DNA of 64,000 nucleotides, taken from Ohtaekwangia sp036786105. GTDB lineage: Bacteria; Bacteroidota; Bacteroidia; Cytophagales; Cyclobacteriaceae. Position numbers and translations under genes: made by a program. The stretch is from contig NZ_DAIQRQ010000022.1 of NCBI RefSeq assembly GCF_036786105.1, forward strand, positions 8,647-72,646, read 5' to 3'. The notes beneath the pieces were generated by a model. That model ran no database searches. It saw nothing but the letters and a program-made list of their open reading frames with translations, and was not told the origin of the DNA. This document shows, piece by piece, positions 43,479 to 53,100 of the stretch; position 1 is the first letter of the stretch, and each line of letters starts with the position of its first letter.

Positions 43479-44828
43479 ATGAGAGTGTTAATGTTTGGTT
43501 GGGAATTTCCTCCGCACATTTCGGGAGGACTTGGAACCGCTTGCTTTGGACTAACCAAATCATTGATTAAGGAAGGAGTTGATATTTTGTTTGTTGTACC
43601 AAAGTTATATGGCAATGAGAATGTTGCAAAGGTACACTTCATTGATGCCGGCATGGTTCCTGTTCCCGCAAACAGGCGCCGCATAACGGTTACACAAAGA
43701 ATTGAAGAGCCGGGTGAAATATTGCAAGGCGAACACATGCATATTACCACACTCGAAGTAGAATCGTTTCTTTCACCCTATCGCACGGCAAGAAGTACTA
43801 CACCGCTTGTTGCCATGGAGAGCTGGAACTATCAGCTTGATCCTACAGTATCATTTGTGGAAGAAGAAATTGAGATTGTTGATACGTTTACCCATCGGTT
43901 TTCAGGAACGTATGGTCCCAATCTTATACTGGAGACTCAACAATTGGCTGAAGTAGCTGCAGCCCTTGCAACGCAATATGAATTTGATGTTATCCATGCA
44001 CATGATTGGATGACATTTCCTGCCGGTATAGCCGCGCAGGAAGCAAGTGGCAAGCCACTGATTGCCCATGTACATTCCACGGAATATGATCGCTCCGGAG
44101 AAAGTGTAGATCCTGTAGTATACGAGATCGAACGTAAAGGTATAGCAGCGGCCGATCGCATCATTGCTGTAAGCAACTGGACGAAAAAAATACTGGTATC
44201 GCGCTATCAGGCCGATGCTGATAAAGTAGAAGTTACACACAATGGTATAACGCCACGCGAACGCTATAAAGCACTGGCATCGTATGAGCCATTTGATAAT
44301 GCCAAGATTGTAACATTTCTCGGGCGACTTACTTTTCAGAAGGGGCCGTTTTACTTTATAGAGGCGGCCCGCAAAGTGTTAGAGAAGTTTCCGGATGTAC
44401 ATTTTGTAGTGGCAGGCTCAGGGGACCTTTTTCCGCAGGTTGTTGAGCGGGTGGCACAGTTACGGCTTTCGTCTCGCTTTCACTTTACCGGTTTTTTAAG
44501 AGGCGAAAGCGTTGATAAAGTCTGGTCTATATCCAATCTATATGTAATGCCATCCGTTTCCGAACCCTTCGGTATAACGCCCCTGGAGGCTATACAGGCG
44601 GGTGTACCGGTAATTATGTCAAACCAGTCGGGTGTGGCAGAAGTAATGCCGCACGCCATCAAGGTCGATTTCTGGAACATTGATGCACTGGCCGATGCCA
44701 TCTGCAATGTGTTAGCGTACGAAAGTTTATCGGATACATTGAAGAAGAACAGCTTCAATGAGATCAAGAACATGACGTGGGAAAAGGCAGCTAAAAAAAT
44801 TAAAACAATTTACTATGAGCTTAATTGA
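43479..44828 (+). CDS. glycogen-synthase-like glycosyltransferase
   Basis: 449 residues, GT-B fold. The N-terminus MRVLMFGWEFPPHISGGLGTACFGLTKSL has the nucleotide-sugar K/H-x-G-G loop variant of the glycogen/starch synthase group. The middle has VIHAHDWMTFPAG and HSTEYDRSG. The C-terminal half (from about 265) carries FLGRLTFQKGPFYFIEAA and the catalytic SEPFGITPLEAIQAGVPVIMS with the E-x7-E motif. Length and motifs fit the short Bacteroidota glycogen synthases of GT4/GT5 type, transferring glucose from a nucleotide sugar to an alpha-1,4-glucan. It heads the operon; the next gene overlaps it by 14 bases. The donor-forming enzyme GlgC and the branching enzyme GlgB are not in the window. Confidence 0.85.
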   Translation: MRVLMFGWEFPPHISGGLGTACFGLTKSLIKEGVDILFVVPKLYGNENVAKVHFIDAGMVPVPANRRRITVTQRIEEPGEILQGEHMHITTLEVESFLSPYRTARSTTPLVAMESWNYQLDPTVSFVEEEIEIVDTFTHRFSGTYGPNLILETQQLAEVAAALATQYEFDVIHAHDWMTFPAGIAAQEASGKPLIAHVHSTEYDRSGESVDPVVYEIERKGIAAADRIIAVSNWTKKILVSRYQADADKVEVTHNGITPRERYKALASYEPFDNAKIVTFLGRLTFQKGPFYFIEAARKVLEKFPDVHFVVAGSGDLFPQVVERVAQLRLSSRFHFTGFLRGESVDKVWSISNLYVMPSVSEPFGITPLEAIQAGVPVIMSNQSGVAEVMPHAIKVDFWNIDALADAICNVLAYESLSDTLKKNSFNEIKNMTWEKAAKKIKTIYYELN

Positions 44829-46116
44829 AACAACCCAACACCTGGTATTATACTTTCAAGTACATCAACCCAGAAGACTGCGCCCGTTCCGGTTTTTTGA
44901 TATTGGATCAAGTGCAGAATATTTTGATGAACGACAGAACCGACTGATTGCCGAGCGTGTGTCTGTAGAAAGTTATCTGCCCACAAATGCGCTGTTGCTG
45001 AAACTTATTCGCAATTATCCGCAGATTAAAGTTGTGTTTTCCATTTCGGGTGTATGCCTCGACCAGTTTCGCGAATATACTCCCGAAGTGTTAGACAGCT
45101 TCCGTGCACTGGCAGCTACATCTTCTGTCGAATTTTTGTCGGAAACAGATCATCATTCATTGGCCTGCCTTATACCGGGCGATGAATTTGAAATGCAGGT
45201 GCTGGACCACGCTGCCAAACTTCACGAGCTTTTTGGTGTGCGCCCGTCTGTATTTCGTAATACCGAACTGATCTATAGTGATGAGATTGGAAGACGTGCA
45301 GAAGCACTTGGCTTCAACGGCATCTTTGTGGATGGTATCGAACGCGTTTTGCATCATCGCAGTCCGCACCATCTATACCAGCATCCTGAACAGCAGATGC
45401 TGAAAATATTTCCACGCAATTATCACCTCAGCGATGATATAGCATTCCGCTTTAACCAGGGCGGACAACGGCTTACCGTTGAAAAGTATATGAACTGGCT
45501 GAATGGTATACCGGCACATGAAAATCTGGTGGTGCTCGCCATGGACTATGAAACGTTTGGCGAACATCAGAAGCGCAATACAGGTATATTAAAATTCCTC
45601 GAAGGATTTCTGAAAGCCGTAGCAAAACAGAAACGCTTTCAGATGGCAACACCTTCTGAAGTTATACAACAGGTAAAACCATACGATGTATTGTCGGTAC
45701 CATCCTATATATCATGGGCAGACCAGGAACGCGATTTGTCGGCCTGGCTGGGCAACGATATGCAACGCGATGCATTCGATACGCTGGTAAAACTTGAACA
45801 GGAAGTTAAAAATCTGGACGATCCCGAACTGCTGGAGCGCTGGCGCTGGCTGCAGACGAGCGATCATTTTTACTATATGTCAACCAAGAAGAATGATGAT
45901 GGAAATGTGCATGCATACTTCAGTCCCTATAATTCACCGTATGAAGCGTTCATGAACTATATGAATGTGCTGAATGATTTTGCTTACCAGGTAGGCAAGC
46001 ACGAGCGCCATCCGGTAAACAATCAAAAAGCCGGGGCCATACAATCTGAAGAAGGGAGAAGAAAGCTACACGTTCCCACATGGGCTATGAACCTGGAGAA
46101 TACGTATGAACATTAA
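44815..46116 (+). CDS. glycoside hydrolase family 57 alpha-amylase-like protein
   Basis: 433 residues, GH57. The characteristic motifs are in order: YFQVHQP (motif 1, about 14-20), the FSISGVCLDQF region, ETDHHSLA, FRNTELIYSDEIG with the nucleophile Glu, VVLAMDYETFGEHQ with the acid/base Asp, and a closing helical domain (LQTSDHFYYMSTK). GH57 members include alpha-amylases, 4-alpha-glucanotransferases and branching enzymes; the length and lack of the extra C-terminal domains favour the amylase group common next to glycogen synthase in Bacteroidota. Cytoplasmic. It overlaps the synthase by 14 bases and glgX by 11, so the operon is translationally coupled. Confidence 0.9.
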   Translation: MSLIETTQHLVLYFQVHQPRRLRPFRFFDIGSSAEYFDERQNRLIAERVSVESYLPTNALLLKLIRNYPQIKVVFSISGVCLDQFREYTPEVLDSFRALAATSSVEFLSETDHHSLACLIPGDEFEMQVLDHAAKLHELFGVRPSVFRNTELIYSDEIGRRAEALGFNGIFVDGIERVLHHRSPHHLYQHPEQQMLKIFPRNYHLSDDIAFRFNQGGQRLTVEKYMNWLNGIPAHENLVVLAMDYETFGEHQKRNTGILKFLEGFLKAVAKQKRFQMATPSEVIQQVKPYDVLSVPSYISWADQERDLSAWLGNDMQRDAFDTLVKLEQEVKNLDDPELLERWRWLQTSDHFYYMSTKKNDDGNVHAYFSPYNSPYEAFMNYMNVLNDFAYQVGKHERHPVNNQKAGAIQSEEGRRKLHVPTWAMNLENTYEH

Positions 46117-48298
46117 TGAACTGGATGTTGAACCTGTAACAACACAAAAAATTAAAACATATCCGGGAAGTCCCTATCCGCTAGGCGCGATATGGGATGG
46201 CAACGGAGTAAACTTTGCAATATATGCCGACAAGGCCACCGGTGTTGATCTCTGTCTCTTTAAAAATCCTAAAGATGAAACAGAGTATGCGCGAATCAAA
46301 ATGATTGAGCGATCACACCAGATATGGCATGTCTATGTACCGGATATGAAACCCGGGCAACTTTATGGTTATCGGGTAGAAGGTCCGTATGAACCGAAGA
46401 ACGGCCAGCGCTTCAATCCATTTAAACTGCTGATCGATCCCTATGCAAAAGCTATAGCCGGAAAGATAGAATGGAACGATTCGCTCTTTGGCTATGAAGT
46501 AGGGCATATAGATGAAGATCTCAGCTATAGCGAGCTCGATAGTGCTGCTTTTTTGCCGAAGTGCGTGGTAATGGATCAACAGTTTGACTGGGAAGGCGAC
46601 AAGCCACCCCGTATTCCTTATCACAAGACTATCATTTACGAAATGCATGTACGCGGTTTCACCATGCTGCATCCGGATATACCGGAAGATATACGGGGCA
46701 CGTATGCCGCGCTGGCTCATCCGAAAGTAATTGAATATTTGAAAAATCTCGGTATCACATCCGTTGAGCTGATGCCGGTGCATCATTTTATAGCCGATCG
46801 TCACCTGGTTGAAAAGGGATTGACTAACTATTGGGGCTATAATACCATTGGTTTCTTTGCACCGGAAGTACGGTACTCAAGCGGTGGTGTGTTGGGCGAG
46901 CAGGTAACCGAGTTTAAGAACATGGTGAAGGAATTGCACAAAGCAGGCATTGAAGTTATACTCGATGTAGTATATAATCACACAGCAGAAGGCAACCATA
47001 TGGGACCCACACTTTGTTTTCGCGGTGTCGATAATGAATGTTATTATCGATTGGTGAACGAAGACAAGCGTTACTATATGGACTTTACCGGAACGGGCAA
47101 TACGTTGAATGCAAATCTTCCGAACGTACTGCGCCTGATGATGGACAGCCTGCGCTATTGGATATTGGAAATGCATGTAGATGGTTTTCGGTTTGATTTA
47201 GCTTCTACACTGGCCCGCGAACTGCATGAAGTAAACAAGCTCAGTGCATTCTTTGATATTATTCATCAAGACCCCGTTATATCGCAGGTAAAGCTTATCG
47301 CGGAGCCGTGGGATATAGGAGAAGGTGGATACCAGGTAGGTAAATTTCCTTCTGACTGGGCGGAGTGGAACGGTAAATACAGAGACTGCATGCGCGACTT
47401 TTGGCGTGGTGCCGATAGTATGCTGGGCGAGTTTGCACAGCGCCTTACCGGCAGCTCCGATCTGTACCAGGGCGATTATCGCAGTCCTACAGCAAGTATA
47501 AATTTCATCACCGCTCATGATGGCTTCACCCTGAACGACCTTGTGTCTTATAACGATAAACACAACGAAGCCAATGGTGAGAATAACAACGATGGTGAAA
47601 ATCATAACCGCTCGTGGAACTGCGGAGAGGAGGGACCATCGAAAGACCCTGTTGTACTGGAATTACGCAAGCGACAGCAACGTAATTTACTCACTACACT
47701 TTTTCTTTCGCAGGGCGTGCCCATGTTGCTCGCGGGCGATGAGATCAGCCGCACACAAAAAGGTAACAACAATGCGTATTGCCAGGATAACGAGATATCG
47801 TGGATCAACTGGAAGGATGCCGATAACGAACTGCTTGAATTTACACGGCAGTTAATAGCCTTGCGCAAGAACCATCCGGTATTTTGCAGAAGGCGCTGGT
47901 TCCAGGGCCAGCCTATTAAAGGTATAGGTCTTGAAGATATAGCCTGGTTTCTGCCCGATGGAACGGAAATGGGCGAAGAGCACTGGAGCCACGATTTTGC
48001 CAAGTCACTGGCTGTATTCCTCAATGGCAGAGGTATACACACGCCGGGCCCGAAGGGAGAGCAAACGATAGACGATAGTTTTTATCTGATCTTCAACGCA
48101 CACCATGAAGCATTGCAGTATAAATTGCCGCCGGCAAAATATGGTAAAAAATGGATCGAGCTGCTGAACACAGCAGCGGGTGTAGTAGGTGAGGGAGAGG
48201 GGAAAGTATATGATGCGACTAAGACTATATCAGTAGAAGGACGTTCTATCCTTTTGCTGTTACACCCGATTGTGTATGATAAGAAATATAGAGCATAG
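46106..48298 (+). CDS. glgX: glycogen debranching enzyme GlgX
   Basis: 730 residues. An N-terminal CBM48 (about 20-110, SPYPLGAIWDGNGVNFAIYADKATGVDLCLF) leads into a GH13_11 catalytic barrel: VILDVVYNHTAEGNHMGPTL, HVDGFRFDLAST with the nucleophile Asp, LIAEPWDIG with the acid/base Glu, and FITAHDGFTLNDLVSY with the third Asp. NGENNNDGENHNRSWNCG is the typical GlgX insert. It hydrolyses alpha-1,6 branches of phosphorylase-limit or maltodextrin substrates. Linear products can enter TreY directly, which explains its place just before treZ and treY. It overlaps the GH57 gene by 11 bases. Confidence 0.95.
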   Translation: MNINELDVEPVTTQKIKTYPGSPYPLGAIWDGNGVNFAIYADKATGVDLCLFKNPKDETEYARIKMIERSHQIWHVYVPDMKPGQLYGYRVEGPYEPKNGQRFNPFKLLIDPYAKAIAGKIEWNDSLFGYEVGHIDEDLSYSELDSAAFLPKCVVMDQQFDWEGDKPPRIPYHKTIIYEMHVRGFTMLHPDIPEDIRGTYAALAHPKVIEYLKNLGITSVELMPVHHFIADRHLVEKGLTNYWGYNTIGFFAPEVRYSSGGVLGEQVTEFKNMVKELHKAGIEVILDVVYNHTAEGNHMGPTLCFRGVDNECYYRLVNEDKRYYMDFTGTGNTLNANLPNVLRLMMDSLRYWILEMHVDGFRFDLASTLARELHEVNKLSAFFDIIHQDPVISQVKLIAEPWDIGEGGYQVGKFPSDWAEWNGKYRDCMRDFWRGADSMLGEFAQRLTGSSDLYQGDYRSPTASINFITAHDGFTLNDLVSYNDKHNEANGENNNDGENHNRSWNCGEEGPSKDPVVLELRKRQQRNLLTTLFLSQGVPMLLAGDEISRTQKGNNNAYCQDNEISWINWKDADNELLEFTRQLIALRKNHPVFCRRRWFQGQPIKGIGLEDIAWFLPDGTEMGEEHWSHDFAKSLAVFLNGRGIHTPGPKGEQTIDDSFYLIFNAHHEALQYKLPPAKYGKKWIELLNTAAGVVGEGEGKVYDATKTISVEGRSILLLLHPIVYDKKYRA

Positions 48299-50123
48299 CA
48301 GGCGTTCAATAGGAGTAAATTTCCGGGGAGACGGAACTGCAGAAATTCTTGTATGGGCGCCGAACGTAAAGAAAGTGTGCCTGCGCCTGCTCGACAATAA
48401 CAAGTTGCTGCGATTGCAGGAGCAGGAATACGGTTACTGGCTTTGCACAACCAACCTGTTGCGCCCGGGCGACCTGTACAGCTTTGTGCTTGACGATCAG
48501 AAAGAATTTCCTGATCCGGCATCGCTCTCGCAACCCGAGGGCGTACACGGACCTTCACAGGCTGTTGATTTGAATCATTTTCAATGGAATGACCAGCTCT
48601 GGAAAAATATACCGATCGATGAATATATATTCTATGAGCTGCACGTAGGCACCTTTACCGATAAGGGTACATTTCGTGCTATTGAAAAGAAAATTCCTTA
48701 TCTGCTCTCGTTGGGGATAACCGCCATCGAGATCATGCCGGTAGCACAATTTCCGGGCAGTCGTAACTGGGGTTATGATGGTGTCTTTCCTTTTGCTGTA
48801 CAGCAGTCGTACGGTGGTGCCCAGGGGCTACAGTACCTGGTAGATATATGCCACACGCATGGCCTGGCCGTTGTGCTCGATGTAGTATATAATCACCTGG
48901 GGCCGGAGGGAAACTATATACAGGAATATGCACCGTATTTTACTGATAAATACAAAACACCCTGGGGCAATGCCGTGAATTTTGATGATGCCGGCAGCGA
49001 TGGCGTGCGGCACTATTTTATAGAGAACGCTTTGATGTGGTTCAGAGATTTTCATATCGATGCGTTGCGGATTGATGCAGCACATGCTATCAAGGATTTC
49101 AGCCCCACGCATATTTTACGCGAGATGAGGCAACATGTAGATCAGTATATACATGAATCGCGAAGCATACATCACCTGATTACCGAAGTGGATCTAAACG
49201 ACAATCGTTTTATTTCTCCCTACGAACAAGGCGGCTATGGTATGGATGCACAATGGTGCGATGAGTTTCATCACGCCCTGCGCGTCACTACGGGGCACGA
49301 ACGTACCGGTTATTATGCCGACTACGATGGCGTTCGTCACCTGGCGAAAGCCTATCGCGATGCGTATGTATACGATGGTATATATTCACCACACCGGCAA
49401 AAAACATTTGGTACAAAAACAGACGAACACCCGGGCCATCAGTTCGTGGTGTTCTCGCAGAATCATGATCAGGTGGGAAACCGTATGCTCGGAGAGCGCA
49501 CCAGTCAGTTGGTAAATTTTGAGCTGGCTAAGCTCATGGCAGGTGCTACACTCGTCAGTCCATATTTACCTTTATTGTTTATGGGTGAAGAATATGGGGA
49601 AACACATCCTTTTTTATACTTTGTCAGTCATAGCGATGAAGAGCTTGTACAAAGTATACGGCAGGGGAGAAAGAAAGAATTTGCATCCTTTCATATAGCA
49701 GGCGAGGCCCCCGACCCGCAGTCTGAAGAAACATTTCAGCAATCGAAATTGCAGTGGGAACTGATCGACAAAGACCAGCACGCTGTCTTGCTGTCGTACT
49801 ATAAAAAGCTTATTGCTTTGCGCAAGGAAAATCCTGCACTCCGTCATCTCGACAGGAAGCAACTCGAAGTGCAGTGCAATGAGGAGAATAAAACCCTGCA
49901 GCTTCATCGCTGGCATCGCGAACAGCATGTGCGTTGTCTTATGAACTTTTCCGATACACTCCAGCCGTTTACCGTAGCCTGGCCGCATCGCTGGCAGAAG
50001 ATACTTGATTCAGCCGATCCTGAGTTTCTCGGGCCATCCGCTTCTTCGGAAACTTTGTGGGAATCACAGGTGATCACGCTTCCGCCTCATGCAATTGTAC
50101 TTTATGCCGCAACCTATGGTTAA
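48276..50123 (+). CDS. treZ: malto-oligosyltrehalose trehalohydrolase
   Basis: About 615 residues from the ATG at 48276; an upstream TTG is unlikely. A CBM48-like N-domain (IGVNFRGDGTAEILVWAPNVKKVCLRL is the region) precedes a GH13_10 barrel: IEIMPVAQFPGSRNWGYDG, VVLDVVYNHLGPEGNY, HIDALRIDAAHAI with the nucleophile Asp, HLITEVDLNDNRF with the acid/base Glu, and FSQNHDQVGNR with the third Asp. It cleaves the alpha-1,4 bond next to the terminal trehalose unit of maltooligosyltrehalose made by TreY. It overlaps glgX by 23 bases and treY by 8. Confidence 0.95.
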   Translation: MIRNIEHSRRSIGVNFRGDGTAEILVWAPNVKKVCLRLLDNNKLLRLQEQEYGYWLCTTNLLRPGDLYSFVLDDQKEFPDPASLSQPEGVHGPSQAVDLNHFQWNDQLWKNIPIDEYIFYELHVGTFTDKGTFRAIEKKIPYLLSLGITAIEIMPVAQFPGSRNWGYDGVFPFAVQQSYGGAQGLQYLVDICHTHGLAVVLDVVYNHLGPEGNYIQEYAPYFTDKYKTPWGNAVNFDDAGSDGVRHYFIENALMWFRDFHIDALRIDAAHAIKDFSPTHILREMRQHVDQYIHESRSIHHLITEVDLNDNRFISPYEQGGYGMDAQWCDEFHHALRVTTGHERTGYYADYDGVRHLAKAYRDAYVYDGIYSPHRQKTFGTKTDEHPGHQFVVFSQNHDQVGNRMLGERTSQLVNFELAKLMAGATLVSPYLPLLFMGEEYGETHPFLYFVSHSDEELVQSIRQGRKKEFASFHIAGEAPDPQSEETFQQSKLQWELIDKDQHAVLLSYYKKLIALRKENPALRHLDRKQLEVQCNEENKTLQLHRWHREQHVRCLMNFSDTLQPFTVAWPHRWQKILDSADPEFLGPSASSETLWESQVITLPPHAIVLYAATYG

Positions 50124-53100
50124 TCCGGTTACTACATATCGTATACAGTTTCATAAACAATTTACCTTTCGCGATTTCGAGGAGATTATTCCATACCTGG
50201 AAAAGCTCGGAGTCGGTGCCATCTATGCATCGCCTGTATTTGAGGCAGTGCCCGGCAGCACACATGGATATGATGTGGTAAATCCATTGCGCATCAATCC
50301 TGAGATTGGTACCGAAGAGGAACTGCGAAACATCAGCCATCGACTGAAGCAGGCCGGTATACATTGGATACAAGACATCGTTCCCAACCACATGGCTGTT
50401 CATCCCGGCAATATATGGTTGATGGATGTATTGGAGAAAGGCCGGTATTCGGTATATGCGTCCTTCTTTGATCTTTCGTGGACGAGTGAATTTTTTCAGG
50501 GCCGATTGATCCTTCCGTTTCTCGGCAATCCTATAGACGATGTTTTATTTAACCACGAACTACAAGTTGAATATATAGGCCAACGGCTCGTATTGCGATA
50601 CTACGACAACACCTATCCGCTGCATCCGCGCTCGTATGCCACTTTGTTGGCCGCTGCCGATGCACCCGAAGCGATTGGTGTACTCGTGGAGCAGATTGGT
50701 GCCTTACACCAGATTGATGATCCGCTTGCCTATACATTACGCTGGCATGAGCTGCTGTTGCAGATCGATGCATTGATGAGCAACCCGGACATACGTCCCT
50801 ATATTGATGGACGTATACAAATTGTAAACGAACAGCCCGATCAGCTTCGCCCCATCATTGCTGAACAGAATTATAAACTGGATGCCTGGCAGAAGTCAGA
50901 TGAGCGTATAAACTTCAGACGATTTTTTACCATTACGCACCTCATTGGTGTAAACATGCAACATGAAAAAGTGTTTGCACAGTATCACAGTTTTATTCAT
51001 ACACTCGTAGCGGATGGTATATTTCAGGGACTCCGTATTGATCACATCGATGGGTTGTACGACCCCACGCAATACCTGGAGAACCTGCGCAACCTGGTAG
51101 GACCCGATATATATATTGTAGTTGAAAAAATATTACAGGCCCATGAAGATCTTCCGGCCTGGCCTGTGCAGGGCACTACCGGATATGATTTTCTGGCGTA
51201 TGTAAACAATGTATTGACGGCACAGGGATCAGAAGAAAAATTCTCAACTTTTTACAAAGATCTTTTAAAAGATAATCAACCAGCGGAAGAAAAGATATGG
51301 GATAAGAAAGCGGCTATACTTCGCAAGTACATGGGAGGTGAATTGGATAATTTATACCGTTACCTTCTGGAGCTGAACTTGATGGATGAGGCTATATTGA
51401 ACACGCTGGATGCGGAGCATATTAAAAATACCATTGCCGAGTTTTTGATCCGTTGCCCGGTATACCGCTACTACGGCAATCGCATGCCCTTGTCGGAGAA
51501 AGAATCAGCTTCGGTGCATGCTATATTCAACAACATCCGTGAACACAACGCTGCATTGGCGCCTGTGGCAGATATACTGGAAGATGTGTTGCTGGAGCGC
51601 ACTCCGCGGGAGACTCCCGATTATCAGGAACGTGCGCTGAAATTCTACATGCGTTGTATGCAGTTTACGGGGCCACTCATGGCAAAAGGAGTGGAAGATA
51701 CACTGATGTATACCTACAATCGTTTTGTAGGCCATAATGAAGTAGGCGACTCGCCCGTGTTCTTTGGCATGACCCGCGATGCCTTTCACACGCAGATGAT
51801 CAATCGCAAAACGCATTGGCCCATGACGATGAATGCCACCGCCACGCACGATACCAAGCGGGGTGAAGATGTGCGTACACGCCTGAATGTATTGAGCGAG
51901 TTAACCGATGAGTGGATCGACCTTGTAAAACAGTGGCGCACCATGAATGCCGGTGCCAGAAGGTTCGGCATGCCCGATGCCAACGATGAGTATTTTATAT
52001 ACCAGACGCTCGTGGGTGCCTTTCCGTTCGAACCGGAAGAAGATGTAGAAGAGCGCATGGTTGCTTACCTGATAAAATCACTTCGCGAAGCAAAACGCCA
52101 TTCACGATGGGAGTCACCCAATGAATCGTACGAGAATGCGACAACGAATTTTATTCATTATCTGCTGGAGAAGAAAGGACGATTCTGGAAAAGCTTCGAG
52201 AAATTTCAGAAAACCGTTGCCGATTTTGGTATTGTTCACTCCCTCACACAGGTGTTGCTTAAATTTACCTGTCCCGGTATACCCGATATATACCAGGGAT
52301 GTGAATACTGGGACCTGAGCCTGGTAGACCCTGATAACCGCCGGCCGGTTGAGTATACTCGCCGTATGCAGGCGTTGGAAGATATACAGGCACATACAGC
52401 CACTGATACAGGAGCGTTGATTCGCATGTTGTGGATAAATCGCAACGATGCACGCATTAAAGAGTGGCTCGTGTATACCCTGGCCAATATGCGAAAGCAT
52501 TCGCCGGAAGTATTCGCCGAAGGTGAATATATACCGCTGGCAGTAGAAGGAGCTTATAAAGAACATATACTGGCTTTTGCCCGCCGGCATAGAAAGACAT
52601 GGTATATCGTAGTGGCGCCGCTTCGCCTGGCAACGCTCTGTGCAGAGCAACGTAAACGCCCGGATGCAATCAACTGGAGAGATACGCACATTGTGATACC
52701 CGGTGAGGCACCCGAAACATGGCAGCATGTATTTACCGGAACAACCCGGAAACACGATGGCATTCTCCCGGTCAAGACTATATTTCAAACCCTGCCGCTG
52801 GCAGTGCTAAAACTGGTGAGTGCACCCAAAGAAAGAGCTGCAGGCATTCTGATGCACATTACTTCATTGCCGGCTCCCTTTGGTATAGGCGATCTCGGCC
52901 CGCAGGCATATTCATTTGCAGACTTTTTATACCGAAGCCGGCAAACGTACTGGCAGCTACTTCCGCTCAACCCAACGGAAGCTGTCAATGGTTACTCGCC
53001 CTATAGCGCATTGTCGAGTATGGCCGGAAATACCGCGTTGATCAGTCCTGAGCTGCTTGTGAAAGAAGAGTTGCTCACGGCCGCGCAACTTGAATCCTAT